Positions 10,601 through 22,600 of a stretch of DNA of 64,000 nt are shown here, piece by piece; within the stretch, counting starts at the first letter, position 1, and every line of letters starts with the position of its first letter. Location: contig OW121858.1 in NCBI GenBank assembly GCA_933228895.1, forward strand, positions 32,883,859-32,947,858, written 5' to 3'. Position numbers and translations under genes: made by a program. The notes below the pieces were generated by a model. It ran no database searches and had not been told where the DNA came from. It saw only the letters and a program-made list of their open reading frames with translations. This stretch comes from Platycnemis pennipes (Eukaryota; Arthropoda; Insecta; Odonata; Platycnemididae).

Positions 10601-13600
10601 GAGGAGAAGGGGATCCTGGAGGGTGAGGCCCGTGGTTCCCAGCCGGGTGTCGGATGCCCGGTATGGACTGGGCGCCAATACCCCTCTTTGGCCCCGGATT
10701 CGCTGTAAACGGGCGGCCGGGAGCTAGCCACTCCCGGTCAATCGGCTTCCGATACGTTCGGTGGCGAGTGCCAGGGAGGTGGGGGTCTGCGTAGGGCGGT
10801 CGGAGATGCAGGGGGTTTGGTGGGCCCGTGCATCGAAGATCCAACCCGAAACAGGCAACCACCTCTAGGGTGCTATATCCCTCGGGTAGCCCTGGCGACC
10901 GCACCGGTTTGCGGTGCGGCGTCCCAAATGTGTGGCTCCATGGTGGGTGGGGAGCTCGGGGGATGAAGTTTTATTTGGTATGGAGGATAACAACCTACCA
11001 CCAATTAAAAGATCCCGCCCAGACATGGGTGGAGGAGTTAACGGTTTCTGCGCCTCTCGGCGCTTTTTGATTATGAGGTGTACAAGGGAAGGCGAGACCC
11101 TCAAGAAGGTGTCTCCCTTCCTAATTAAGAGAGTTTTGTCTGCCAAAATACCCGGCGAATTAAAGTCCGCAAAGAAACTTCGAGATGGTTCCTTGTTAAT
11201 CGAAACAAGCAACCCAAATCAGGCTGAAAAACTACTTGGCATGAAGGCACTCCACGACATTCCCGTCTCGGTAGAGGTGCACCGAACCCTGAACACCAGT
11301 CGGGGAGTCATAAGTCATTACGACTTCCTATACGTGGAGGCCGACGAAATAAAATCTGAGATGTCGTCTCAAGGCGTCACAGACGTTCGTCGGCTTACCA
11401 CAAGGCGTAATGGGGAGGTAGTGAACACTACATCCGTCGTACTGACTTTTGCCAGTGATAGGCTCCCCGATAAGGTGTTCGTGGGGTACGAATCGGTCCC
11501 TGTGCGGCCATTCGTACCGGCTCCTATGCGCTGCTTCCAGTGCCAAAAGTTCGGCCACATTGCTACTCGGTGTGAAGGCAAGGCCACCTGCCCACGCTGC
11601 GGCCTGGAAAACCACGAGGGTGCGGAATGCAAAAATAGCCCACATTGCGTTAATTGCGAGGGTACACACCCAGTCTATTCTCGTCAATGCCCAAAAGTAA
11701 AGGAAGAACGCAAAATCATGGAAATAAAAACTTTGGAAAAGATCACCTATTTCAAGGCGAGAAAGAAGTATAGGGCAATGGAGGCCCCTACCTTCTCCAA
11801 ATCCTTCGCTGCAGTTGCTACAAAACAAGTAACCAAGGCCACTATCGCAACACAGACGGAAAGTACGCAATCAACCACAGCAGAACGAAAAGAGAAATCG
11901 GCCACGCCGGCTAAGGCCTCTAAACCGGCACAAAAAACAGAAAATAAAAATGTGAGTCCTGGTAAAACGAACCCACCTACGACTACCACTGGGGCTACTA
12001 ATGCGAGGCGTGAGAAGACGCCTTCCCCCGGTCCCTCCGTTCCGGTCGGACTGAACCGACCGGAATCGATGGAAGAGGACGAGAGTCTCTCGGAGACAGA
12101 AGTCCTCCTGGCGAAGCAGAAGGCGAAGAAGCACCGCCGTATTAAGCGGTGATTCTCCCACCGGATAGTGCTCGACGTTAGTTTTAACCTTTATACCTTT
12201 ATGGCTTTTATCCTGCAGTGGAACTGCAATGGTTTTTATAGGCATAAGGAGGAGCTGGCCGTTTTAATTCGAGATCTTAACCCCTCTTGCATATGTCTGC
12301 AAGAAACTCATTTTAAAACAACTGACAACGGTATTTTAAAAGGTTTTAATGTTTTTAGACTGGACGATACCAGTGGCCAACGTGCCCAGGGTGGAGTGTT
12401 GGTTGCCACTCGAGAGGCCCTTTACACCTCCCGAGTGCAGCTGAACACGCCTTTTCAGGCGGTCGCTGTAACGGTGCATGCCCCAGAGGCTGTGACAGTA
12501 TGTAATGTTTATTTACCAGAGGCGGCTCCGGTCACCCGATTTAATCTTGAAACCCTTCTTCATCAGCTACCGAAACCTTACATTTTATTGGGGGATCTTA
12601 ACGCTCACGAAACCCTTTGGGGTAGCTCTCGGGAGCAGTGCAACCGTAGAGGCCGGGTGTTATCTAGTTTTATTAAAGATTTTAACTTAGTTTTAATGAA
12701 TAACGGTGAACACACACGTTTTAACTCTTTTAATGGTCAGTTTTCTACGATTGATCTTTGCCTCACGTCGAGTACTTTGATGAACAAGCTTCATCTGACT
12801 GTTCACAATGACCTGTGTGGGAGCGATCATTTTCCCATTCTAATAAATAGAGGAAATAATTTTAATCCAGATTTTATCAGACCGGGCAACTGGATCGTCC
12901 GGAAAGCCAATTGGCCTGTTTTTAAGGACACATTTAATTTTAAGCATGACGAAAGCCAAAACGCAGTTTTGAACATTGATAAATTAACGCGCAGCATCAT
13001 TGATGCAGCCAACTGCAGCGTTCCTAAGTCAGTGCGAACCATTCTCAGGCCTGCAGTCCCGTGGTGGAACGAGGAATGCGCAAGAGCCATTCGTCAACGC
13101 AAGAAAGCGTTACGGATTTTTAATAAATTTCCTACGGAGACGAACCTAGCTTCCTTCAGGCACCTCCGAGCCAAAGCTCGAAGGATCGTTAAGGAAGCAA
13201 AAAAGGCCTCCTGGATGGAATACGTATCCAGTATTAACTACAGAACACCCTTGGCACATGTCTGGGACAAGGTAAAACGCATTTCGGGAAACCACCATCA
13301 ACGCAGCGTCCCGTTCCTCAACGTAGGCGGCAATGTATTGACATCTCCATCTGCTATCGGCGAGGTCTTCGGCCAGTTACTCACCGAAACATGCAGCGAC
13401 GACACGTATGAGGAAACCTTCCTTTCTATTAAGAGACGCTCAGAATCCTGCCCACTCATCTTTAATGAAAAGCATACAATGGCCGAGTATAATATCCCGT
13501 TCTCCCTCTGGGAACTACGTTCTGCCATTGAAGACTCCCGAGACACGGCCGCAGGAATGGACGAAATCCACAATGCGTTTCTCCGGAATATTCCGGAGAG

Positions 13601-16600
13601 GGCACTGCTGGAGGTCCTGCGATCCCTCAACCAACTTTGGGCTGAGGGTAGCTTCCCTAACTCCTGGCGGGAGTCTATCGTTGTACCCATCCTTAAGCAG
13701 GGTAAAGATAGAGCTGACCCGAACAATTACAGGCCTATTTCTCTCACCAGTTGCCTGTGTAAGGTAACGGAGAGAATGGTGAATCGGCGGCTTGTTTGGT
13801 GGTTGGAGCGTCGAAATCTTCTCTCAACTATCCAATGTGGTTTTAGACGTGGTCGATCGACCGTTGACCACCTAGTCAGGGTCGACAATTATATCCAGGA
13901 GGCCTTTCTTCTCCGCCAACACGTCATAGGTGTCTTCTTCGACATGGAGAAGGCATACGACAGAGTTTGGCGGCGGAAAATCTTAACGACGCGGCACGAG
14001 TGGGGTATGAGGGGAAATTTACTTGTTTTTATACATAACTTTTTAAGTGACCGTGTTTTTAAAGTTAAGGTAGGCAACCACCTATCTGATTTTTACCCAC
14101 AAGAGAATGGTGTGCCCCAAGGGTCCGTTTTAAGCGTGACATTATTCGCCATTGCTATTAATGATATAGCAAGATGTATCAAACCTCCTCTCTTAGGATC
14201 ACTGTTTGTGGACGACCTAGCAATATTTTGCAGGTCGTCGAAACTTAACAGCGCTGCTAGAGTAACCCAGCTGGCTCTGAACAGACTCGGGAGCTGGTCC
14301 CAGAGAAATGGATTTAAGTTTTCGACGGAAAAGTGCAAATGCGTTCATTTTTATCGTGTAAGAGGAGCCTATATTCCACCAGCACTTTTACTTGATGGTA
14401 GACATTTACCTTACGTGGACTCAGTTCGGTTCCTTGGCATGACGTTGGACTACCGACTCAGCTACCGTGATCACATACGGAGTTTAAGGGATGAAAGTCT
14501 ACGGACTCTAAATATTTTAAAGTTTTTAAATCACTCATCTTGGGGTGCCGACCGCAGGTCATTGCTTTTATTGTACCGCTCACTCGTACGTTCCAAGCTG
14601 GACTATGGGTCATTTGTTTACGCCTCCAGCCGCGATACGTATTTGAGATCTCTGACACCAGTGCACAACGCAGGGCTTCGGATATCCACTGGTGCTTTCC
14701 GGACCAGTCCGGTCCTCAGCATCTATGCTGATGCCGGCGAACCGCCGTTGTCGCACCGCAGAAACATTTTAATGTGCTCCTATGCGGCCAAAATTTTAGC
14801 GACACAGAACCATCCTTGTTTTAACGTGATTTTTAACCCTAGTTTTTTAGAACTTTTTAGTAGACGGACAAGGGCCACCAAGCCGCTTGGTGTTCGCTTT
14901 AATTTATTTATTCAAGCAGCCAGGTTAAGGCTCCCAGATTTGTATCCGGTCGGGTACTCTAGTTACCCACCGTGGATAATTCCGCCCCCTGAAATCCACA
15001 TGGGTCTCAGTAGCCGCCCGAAAGCCCACCCCACTGATCTAGAGTACCAGCGTCTTTTCAATGAATTTCTTGGTCGCCACCCCGACTTCATCCCCGTATT
15101 CACTGATGGTTCTAAATCGGATTCAGCTTGCGCATGCGCGGTTACCTCCTCTCACCACGGCGTCGTCAAGGCCAGGCTCAACCCACTGTGTAGCATATAC
15201 ACAGCCGAGCTGCTGGCCATTAAGATGGCTCTTGATGGGATAGGGAAGAGTGCTAAGGCGTTCGCCATTTGTACGGACTCTATGAGTGCTCTTCAATCCA
15301 TTTCCGTCTTCTGCTCCTATCACCCCATTGTCCAGAGCATACACTCCAGGCTCCTATGCCTTAATAGAAGGGGAATTACCATAACCTTCCTCTGGGTCCC
15401 TGGACATGTGGGAATTGCCGGTAATGAGACGGCCGATGCAGCTGCGAAGAGGGCTCTAAGGATCCCTGAACAGACGGCGACGCTGGTCCCTTGCCAGGAC
15501 CTAAAGGCTACTCTTCGTAAAGTAGTGCTAGATCAGTGGAGTGCATCTTGGAGAGACGTGCGTAATAACAAACTACGCAGCGTAAAACCGGTAACGTCAG
15601 TGTGGCCCACTTCCGTCAGGAACAGTCGCAGAGAGGAAGTCGTCATCACACGTTTGAGAATTGGGCATTGCGCCTTGACCCACTACTTCCTATTTACAGA
15701 AGAGAAGATTACACCTCGCTGTGACGACTGCGACTCTCCTCTCAGTGTCCGACACCTCCTGACTGAGTGTGACAAATTCCGGACTATGCGCGAAAAGCTG
15801 GGTATAAGGGGAGACCTAGAACAAATTCTAGGAGACGATCTTGATCGGCTAAGCCGAATTATATCTTTTTTAAAGGCAACTGGCCTTCTAAATAAGATTT
15901 AATATAGTGTCGTCTATTTTTTTCTTTATTTTTCTATCGCCGACATATCTTATTTTTATTTAAGAACACCAAATAGACTGCGTGGTGCAAATGACCTTAG
16001 TCGTCGACGCACCCATAAAAACATAAACCTACCTACCTACCTAATAAATGGCGTCAACTTCTAGAAATGAATTTTCACCTGGTGTTGACGATGACAGATT
16101 AGCTGAATACATAAATTCACTAAGTAATGTGGATGAATCTGTGGAAAGTGAAGACAGCGCCCGTCGAGACACTAGTGAAGGGGAAGTGTTATCAGACTCA
16201 GATGAAAGCGTGATAATCCTTCCTAAGAAGAGACCGGCAATTATTGGGTATAGCAATGAGAGCGTCAGTTCTGATGAACGTGAAAGTGGAGGCCATGATC
16301 ATTCTGCAGAATTCATTGAGGTTCAGGACAATTGTGATTCACTCCCTTCTCCACATTTTGAATTCCTGGAAACTCCTGGTCCCAAACATCTTCCGCCAAC
16401 AAAATCTTCTCCAATCCTGTACTTCAACCTCTTTTTACCAACGCATTCTGGACCATGGTACCTCAACCTCTCAAATAAAACTTTAGTGTTGGTAAGAAAA
16501 AGTGTTTTAGAAGTGAAGAGCTTCTTATTCTTGGGTATCGAGAAAAGAAATCACAAAAAAATCCAGTTTTATTACTTTCCACCAACTCGATAGCCAAAAG

Positions 16601-19600
16601 CAATTCAGTCATTCGCAAGGGTCAAGAATTTCCAAAGGAAAGTCCACAAATCATTGAGCAGTACAATGATACATGGGAGGCATTTATTCTACGGATATTT
16701 TGTTGTACATGTATTTAGATTAGAGAAGATTATTTGACATACTGGAAGAAAATGGTCTGCAATGTAATTTCTAAAATGGTGCTAAACATGTTTATAATAC
16801 TTACAAATCAAACAATCCTGAAAAAAATATCAAGAGTGCAGTTTTTTCAGAAATAATAGATAGCATTGTGAGTGAATGGTTACTTAGATGGAATAATCCC
16901 AGTCAGTCAACTCCTAGGACAGTATCGCCAGAAATATATGGGATAAGGAAACTTTCAGGGCGGAGGGAAAAAGTGTGTGCTGCATGCAGTAGGAAAGGCC
17001 GTGGTCCTGTCCACAGATCTAGAACTGCATGAAATGTAAATAAGGTCTACATGGAATTTGTGTCTCTCATCACATTTATGAATAATATGAAAATTAGTTA
17101 TTTGATTTGGAATAGGGTTTGTAATGTTGTCATCGTTTTCTAAGTATGTATGAGTATATATTTTCAATAATTTGTAATGCAATTGTTATCATTTTGTAAG
17201 CAATAACAGACTTAAATTCTTGTTATTATTATTCAGATACCATGTTTCGTAACGTTTTCACATCCAAATATTCTCTTGTCTGCGAAAATATTCACATTAT
17301 ATACCTCCAATAATTTTGATAATTTCCCCTGAATTTTATGCAATTTGCATTGTGCTACTCAATCGAATATATATTGAAAATTCGTGCAAATTCCTTGGAT
17401 ATTATATGATCAATTCCTAGAAAAATAATAATCTTTTATATTTATCGATGGTTTATTTCTTTAAAGTTGATATTATATCTCGATTTATTGGTCAAAATTG
17501 AGAAATAAAATAAATCAAATCTGTAAATTCCAAATTAAACTATAACAATTGCGTGTCATTGAAAAAAATCCGCTGATTTGTTACATATTAATTTGAAAGA
17601 AAGTATTTACTTTCAAATGCGGAAGAAATCATGTAAAAATAGCAACAAATAAACAAATAATGATTTTTTGAATAAAGGCCTACAAAATTAGCAAAATACC
17701 CGTGGCACTTCTGGGAATACCCACCTAAAAATCGGTGGCACTCAAAGGGTTAATCACAAGACAACAATAGGACACTTTTAACTAATTTGAGTTGTTACTA
17801 ACCCATAACCACAGACTTGCTTGTAATGTTAACACAGACATGCCATCTCTCAGACTACTTTTCCATCTTAACACTTCTTCTTATTATTAATAAATTTCAG
17901 CAAATTAATTGGATGAGTTTGAATTAGGCTCAAGTCTATCATTTTTTCCACTTTTATGGGTTACAAGCTGACCCGGCCACGCGTTGCTGTGGCTCAATCC
18001 GGTTAAATGGAAAGCGCACGTTTATAGTATGTTTAATTTCACAATTCTTATGGGTATACAATATATCTCAGCTGATCGATTGTTTTGCAGCTGGACACGC
18101 ATATTTGTATATAATTTTAACGTCTTAACATGTCGTCACAAAGTAGAATATTTCAGGCAAGCATTTATTTCATCCGCTAGTGTCAATCGAGGAATTACAG
18201 GTAATGTTTGCCTGAAATGTCGTGCAAGCAATATTAATGCGTTCTCAAATGGTCTCAGGATTCCACGAAAATCTTGCAATGATCGATCCAGAGCCTCGAG
18301 CGATGCTTTGTGCACCATTGTGCATTCATCCCAAGCAATAAGTTGGCATTTCTGAAATATTTGTCCCATGCCGGATGATTTGAATATGTTGCACGTGAGT
18401 GGTTCAATGAATTGCAAGTTCAATGGCATGCACATCCCGTCTCCAGTGTCGATATTGTATTCTCGATATTGTACAAACCTTCATGGAGTGAACAAAACAA
18501 CTAACCAAAGCTTCATGGAAATTGGATGAATGTTGTGGTAATCCATGAAGTTATCAATATTGTATCGATACAGTATCGATATTGTAATGATACTTTATAA
18601 AACTTTGATAAAAAAACACCTAAATAATTTCACCTCATTTTTGTATCAGCAATGTATCGATGTATCCATATTTTATCGATATTATATCGATACAGTATCG
18701 ACATTGAATTATCGATTTTGTAGAAACCTTCGCGGAGCGTACTCAATAACTTTCCAAAGTTTCATGGCGATCCGATGAATAGTAATGCATAAAGGACAAA
18801 CACATTATATACATTCGATACAGTATCGATATTGCAACGATACATTCCTTTTAAAAAACTAAATAATTTCACCTCAATTTTGTATCAATTATGTATCGAT
18901 TTATCGATACTTTTGCGATATTATATCGATAAAGTATCGATATTGAAATGTCGATTTCGTAGTCCTCTTTTCAGGAATGTACTCAACAACTTCCCAAAGT
19001 TTCATGGCGATCCGATGAATGGTGTAGTAATGCATAAAGGACATACAGACACACACATTCATTTATATATATATAGATGACATGAAATATTAATATAAGA
19101 AACTCTTCTCTTTTATCGACCACAATATTTTAGCATCGTATCATTTTTAGAGCTTTGTTCTATTAAAAAAAAATCAAATCTCACACTGACATGACCGATG
19201 TTTGGTCATTTTTTATTGACATCGTCAGGGCTTCACCCAAATAAGCATGAATATGTAACCGAATGAAGTTGAGAGGAAAAGAAAAATTGCACATAATGAA
19301 AAAGTCTGATACGTTGTGCTGTTTCTCTACATCATTCTGTTATTATTATTGTATATTTTATGCTTATTGGGTGAGAAACCTGAAGATGTCAATAAAAATA
19401 ACTTAACGTTGGTAAGTCAATACGATCTGTGATTTTAAAAAAATGGACCAAAAGTTTTAAAATAATACTCTGCAGAAATTATGCCTAATTGTAATAACTT
19501 CCGATGCAAGATGAAATACTTGGAATTATAAGTAGTGCTAAAACACAGATGAAATTCACTTAATGTCGTAGATAAAACAAGGGTGAACACCCAATTATTT

Positions 19601-22600
19601 ATGGAAGCAGAAATATTGTATGCATTTATTTTTAATAGCAAAAGATTTCCTCATTATTTGAGCTTTTCACAAAATATTCTGAGCATAATGGTTTTATCAA
19701 AGGCTGCTTCACCACCTTTGGCAATATTTTTTGGTATATGCCTGATCCTTTTGCTAGGTTATTCTTTTTACATTATAAAGATTTTAAATAATCTAATTTG
19801 AAATGGCAATGCTCATTGACATGACAGTCTTGCATTAATCCTGACTTGAAAGAAGAAAATCTTGGCTTTGGAAAATAAATTACAATAGGGCTGTGACTTA
19901 AAATAATTTCAACTTTCAGTTGCATGAGAGTCATTGAAAAGGTTAGTGCTCATACAGAAAGTGAAACAAATTAATGAATTTCTATAAACAATATTTTTTT
20001 AAAATTTACCTACTAAAATTAATAGTCATGACTAAACCTTTTTTTACCAGAAATATAATAGTTCCCAAATGCTTCCAATAGAGGGTTCTGCTGGAAAAAT
20101 GATTCATTGATGACCGAAACTGAAAATTAGCTAATTCAATGGTACCATCGAATGGTTAGTTGAAATAAGAAGTTGTTAAATACAGAAACAAGTCTCTGGG
20201 TGCAGGTCAATCAATCTAGCATTTAATTGTTTCACTTTACCTCAGGAGGAATTATTGGCTCCGGTCTCACCGTCAGCGACTTAAGTTTTGTTTTGCTTTT
20301 ATCATTTTTTTTTGGGCAACTTATCAATTCCAACATTTGCTGATTTTGACTGATTCTCAGTAATTACCTCTTGCTCCGACGAGATTTCCAATTTTCCCTT
20401 CTTTTCACCATTCACACGGATGCTTTCCTAAAAATGAAAGGAAAAATCAAATACCAGTATGCTAAAAGCTGAGAATTATTGAGAATAATGTAGATACCCA
20501 AGTTTGGAATTCAGCTTTGATTTCAAAAAATAAACATCTTTCAGCTATTCAACCCTTGACTAAGGATGAAATTTAGTGTTCATCGAAAATGTATGCAATG
20601 GTTGCAATGAATTTCTATAAACAATATTTTATTTATATTGACAAAATATTCTGAGCATAATGGTTTTATCAAAGGCTTTTACAAAGGCAAAAATGATGAC
20701 ACAGAATTATTAAATTTCCTGAGTTTCTTTGGGGAAATAAGTACCCTAATGTTTAAAAGAAATATATAAATTAGAAACCTATCTCACTTTATAAGCCCTT
20801 GGAATACTGCTGTTGTTGTGAGGGCCAATAGGGTAGTTTCCTTCATCAAAGAAAACGGACTTCATTAATTGCGATTTGTGCCCTGCCATAAATGTATTTA
20901 ATTTACGCAAAAAGTTTGTATTGAGAAATCCCAGTTTACTAGAGAATTAAATGTTAATTTAAAGGCCATTTGAAAAGGCTCTGAAATGGCGGGGTGCGCT
21001 GCCTTCAAGCTGACGTAACAGGTAGGTAGTTTACGTTGCGAAGCATAGGAAAATTCGTCTCCTGAACTTACCGTTGTATTTCAGGGCCCCTCAGCTCTAG
21101 TGAATATTTATTAGTATTAACCTGTAAAAACTATCAATGTTGGAAAAGAATTCTCAGTTAAACATGGTATTATTAGTCATTTTATAGGCTCAAGGACGTC
21201 CTGCTCGCTGTGTCTTCTGCTACGACGAAGCATGGCGTGAAGGTCGTGCGGCGATAGGCGAACTACATGATATGCTTGTGAAAGGAATACTAGCAGATTT
21301 TAAATGAATCCACTGCATAAGTAATGTTAAATAAATGAATAAAAGTTAATTATAATTAATTAACGGAATAAATATGCCTCCAATACTTGTTCATAAGCTT
21401 TAACGGAGTGCGGCGTCTATTTGGAAGCGTCCGCAGCACCACCTGGTGGCAGGTAGAGGAAATATTTTGACGTCACGCGTAGGATTAACCGGCATGCAAT
21501 AGTTTGCCGTCGCGTTTTCGCGCCATTGATTTTTTTCACTTTTTAATTAATGAGGAAAAATACTTAAGGTCATTCAAAAATCGAACGGCTTAAAACACGA
21601 ACTCCAGAGGTTATAAACTTTCGATGAAGACAATAAAAAATTAATAGGAAACTACCCTATTGTATGCCTATTTCTGAAAAACCCGATGGTACTTGATACA
21701 TACTACTGTTTGCAAGGTACCACTTAGTGCTTTAGTCGTTGACTATTACACTGGTTATGGTTCAAAGGTATTATTTTCACTTTCACCACAAAGGGCACAA
21801 AATGTTCACTACACTCGAGAGGTAAACAATTAATTATTACAGGAAAAACTTAAACTTCTCTTCTTTTTATGATATCGTGAGAAGTGAAATTTCACTGAAT
21901 GTATGGCACAGTAAAATCATTGGTAGGAATCGCTTTCAGTAACCCTTTTACCCTAGGGAAACTGAGTTTAACTGAAGAGCGTATCCTTCCTTCCAATAGC
22001 ACCTTTTATTCTACTTACATTTTCCAAAGTTTTAGTACATACAGCCTCGTCCTGCTTTGAAGCCTCTCTCTTAGATTCTGCCGTGGGAGATCTCTCATTG
22101 GCAACTGAAGAAATGTCGAGCACTTTCAAAGATAACTCATTTTTAGGTTTCGGAGGTGGTGTGGTGTGGCTTTCCTGAGATGGGAAAAATGAACAATGAC
22201 GATGATGAAAAACTCAGTTTAAAATATTGTTCAAAAGCTGACCGAAGGCAGAATGTGTATTCTACCTTATTTAACTCCAGTGGAAGTGGTACATGCCGTC
22301 CTGTAAGGGGTGCTAACATTCCTTGGTGGCCCATCACCGCTCTGTGCATGGAATATGACTCCTTTACATTTTTTTACTAATTGCTTCACCTCACTGCGTA
22401 GGAGTTTCAATTAATTCCTGAGACTGATCGCCTCATTCTTCATAGAGGAGAAATCTGCAATTACATATGAAAACAAATGAGGAATACCAAAAAATAATGC
22501 AAATACATGTATTAAGCAAGAAGTATTGCTCTGTATGTTCATCTTAGAATTATGTCTACAGAATTAGGGCTCTGGCAAAAAGTACGGCAGATATTCGGTT

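Larger units (their letters stand above)
10390..16038 (+). mobile_element. Full-length I-type LINE, copy 1, apparently intact
   Basis: Flanked by a 12-base target duplication ACCTAATAAATG (10378-10389 and 16039-16050). It has a GC-rich 5' UTR beginning CCCCTGCGGGTAGGGGGATT, two open frames (gag-like ORF1, EN-RT-RNase H ORF2), and a 3' UTR ending in a hairpin and a (CCTA)n tail. ORF1 with three zinc knuckles and an RNase H domain in ORF2 point to the I superfamily (I/Nimb-like); the exact clade needs a tree. Both frames are uninterrupted, so the element may be, or recently was, competent. The last bases of the duplication are the ATG of the piggyBac transposase. Confidence 0.92.
8083..17749 (+). 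mobile_element. piggyBac-like element relic, interrupted twice
   Basis: The right end (17735-17749) reads GTGGCACTCAAAGGG followed by TTAA (17750-17753), the obligatory piggyBac target. The left end, CCCTTTG (8083-8089) plus AGTGCCAC (9573-9580), matches it as an inverted repeat once the 1480-base insertion at 8090-9569 is removed. Both ends also share the subterminal block CCAGAAGTGCCA (9611-9622 and the complement near 17703-17714). The left TTAA has decayed to ATGA. Inside lie the remains of the transposase (16048-17031), and a LINE (10390-16038) sits at its start codon. The whole unit is inside the large intron of the BEN gene, in the opposite orientation. Confidence 0.75.
17964..19077 (-). 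mobile_element. Helitron relic
   Basis: On the minus strand the element begins TCTATATATATATAAATG (from 19077, flanking A at 19078). It ends with a GCCAC...GTGGC hairpin (17974-17991) followed by GGTCAGCTTG (to 17964) and a flanking T. A|TC ... CTTG|T fits Helitron structure, with the usual CTAG mutated to CTTG. A fragment of the helicase is still readable at 18435-18136. The element sits in the large intron of the BEN gene. Confidence 0.7.

Noticed and set aside
10380..10904. 174-residue minus-strand frame in the LINE 5' UTR
   Set aside because: It lies opposite the 5' UTR of both LINE copies, is Pro/Arg-rich because of GC content, and has no conserved motif.
11328..11870. 180-residue minus-strand frame opposite ORF1
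   Set aside because: Shadow of the zinc-knuckle region of ORF1; the coding frame on the plus strand explains it.
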